Shown piece after piece: positions 5,812 to 6,000 of a stretch of DNA of 6,000 nucleotides. The translations under genes and the position numbers were made by a program. The notes beneath the pieces are model-generated. The model ran no database searches and was not told the DNA's origin. It saw only the letters and a list, made by a program, of their open reading frames with translations. Location of the stretch: the NCBI GenBank assembly GCA_021802085.1, contig JAKAAZ010000213.1, forward strand, positions 1-6,000. Direction: 5' to 3'. Positions within the stretch are counted from its first letter, which is position 1, and each line of letters starts with the position of its first letter. The stretch comes from Acidobacteriota bacterium (lineage in GTDB: Bacteria; Acidobacteriota; Terriglobia; Terriglobales; Acidobacteriaceae).

Positions 5812-5841
5812 GTCGTCCTGTGCGGAGCGAAGGACCTTGCG
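5812..5841 (+). repeat. Third copy of the GTC.TCCTG...CGAAGGACCT repeat, after modC
   Basis: The segment matches copy B at 3474-3503 in about 26 of 30 positions and has the same orientation. It starts 4 bases after the modC stop. The following stretch to about 5875 (GATTGGCCGAAAAACC and on to GGGCCCCCATTCT) may be the rest of the unit. No T-rich intrinsic terminator for modC is visible. Confidence 0.65.
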
Positions 5842-5879
5842 ATTGGCCGAAAAACCATCCATCTGGGCCCCCATTCTAG

Positions 5880-6000
5880 GAGTGTGTCGGGCATAGATTG
5901 GTGACGGAGTCTACAGCAGGGGTGGGGCGTTTTGTTTTAGTTTTAATTCATGGGCCAGAACTTCATTTCTGACACGGTCAACCAGACTCTTTTATTTCCG
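5880..6000 (+). mobile_element. Probable left end of an IS1182-type insertion sequence (runs off window)
   Basis: The call rests on the transposase start at 5950. The sequence changes character after about 5879, becoming less GC-rich with T-runs (TTTTGTTTTAGTTTTAATT at 5930-5948). The exact left terminus cannot be set without the right end. GGAGTGTGTCGGGC at 5879-5892, directly after CTAG (5876-5879), is the most likely place for the terminal inverted repeat to begin. Confidence 0.45.
5950..6000 (+). CDS. IS1182-family-like transposase, first 17 codons
   Basis: The ATG at 5950 is the first start after an in-frame TAA at 5944-5946, and it opens a frame reading MGQNFISDTVNQTLLFP to the window edge. 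This resembles the start of IS1182-type (DUF772/DDE) transposases, which commonly begin M.QNFI... followed by Q.LLLPP and a DWLPE.HLA motif; the latter would lie just beyond the edge. No catalytic residue is within view. No clear ribosome binding site precedes it, only a T-rich stretch. The short visible length limits certainty. Confidence 0.55.
   Translation, partial: MGQNFISDTVNQTLLFP

Noticed and set aside
4768..5874. Minus-strand open frame of 368 codons opposite modC
   Set aside because: It lies opposite all the ABC motifs of modC and also reads through a repeat copy. No protein family is recognisable.

Overview
This is a bacterial chromosomal window of fairly high GC content. It is compact and mostly coding on the + strand, with one partial gene on the - strand at the left edge. 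Nothing in it fixes the species. Copies of a short GTCATCCTGAGC...CGAAGGA.CT repeat (read in frame as VILSEAKDL), a hairpin followed by GGGCCACCC, and the general gene style remind me of Acidobacteriota (Terriglobia). That placement is an inference from memory of such genomes.

Left part (1-1678): the first codons of mutM (DNA repair glycosylase) run leftwards off the edge. They are divergent from purA (adenylosuccinate synthetase), which is complete. The mutM-purA gap of about 234 bases holds a candidate mutM promoter and a run of nested inverted repeats that could fold as a structured purA leader.

Middle (1679-2965): a hairpin-forming repeat follows purA. Then come a small antibiotic-biosynthesis-monooxygenase (ABM) fold protein and a predicted secreted NTF2-like/DUF4440-type protein. 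The latter has a very clear sigma-70-type promoter that would start its mRNA only a few bases before the ATG.

Right part (2966-5808): a four-gene molybdate locus. A small one-component regulator (MerR/excisionase-type helix-turn-helix fused to a molybdate-binding Mop domain) is followed by modA (binding protein), modB (permease) and modC (ATPase). The regulator gene overlaps the longest modA reading frame, and modB overlaps modC, so the four are probably one transcription unit. ModC lacks the C-terminal Mop/TOBE domain of the classical enzyme, while the Mop module is present in the regulator. A palindrome over the regulator's -10 box suggests autoregulation. Two repeat copies lie at the 5' end of the modA reading frame and lengthen its N-terminus ahead of the signal peptide, leaving the true start unclear.

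Right edge (5809-6000): a third repeat copy follows modC, then apparently the left end of an insertion sequence. The first 17 codons of a probable IS1182-type transposase run off the window.

I found no strong case for a wholly new system. The points most worth checking are the regulator-modABC arrangement with its palindrome, the repeat-built modA N-terminus, the two (near-)leaderless promoters and the folded purA leader.
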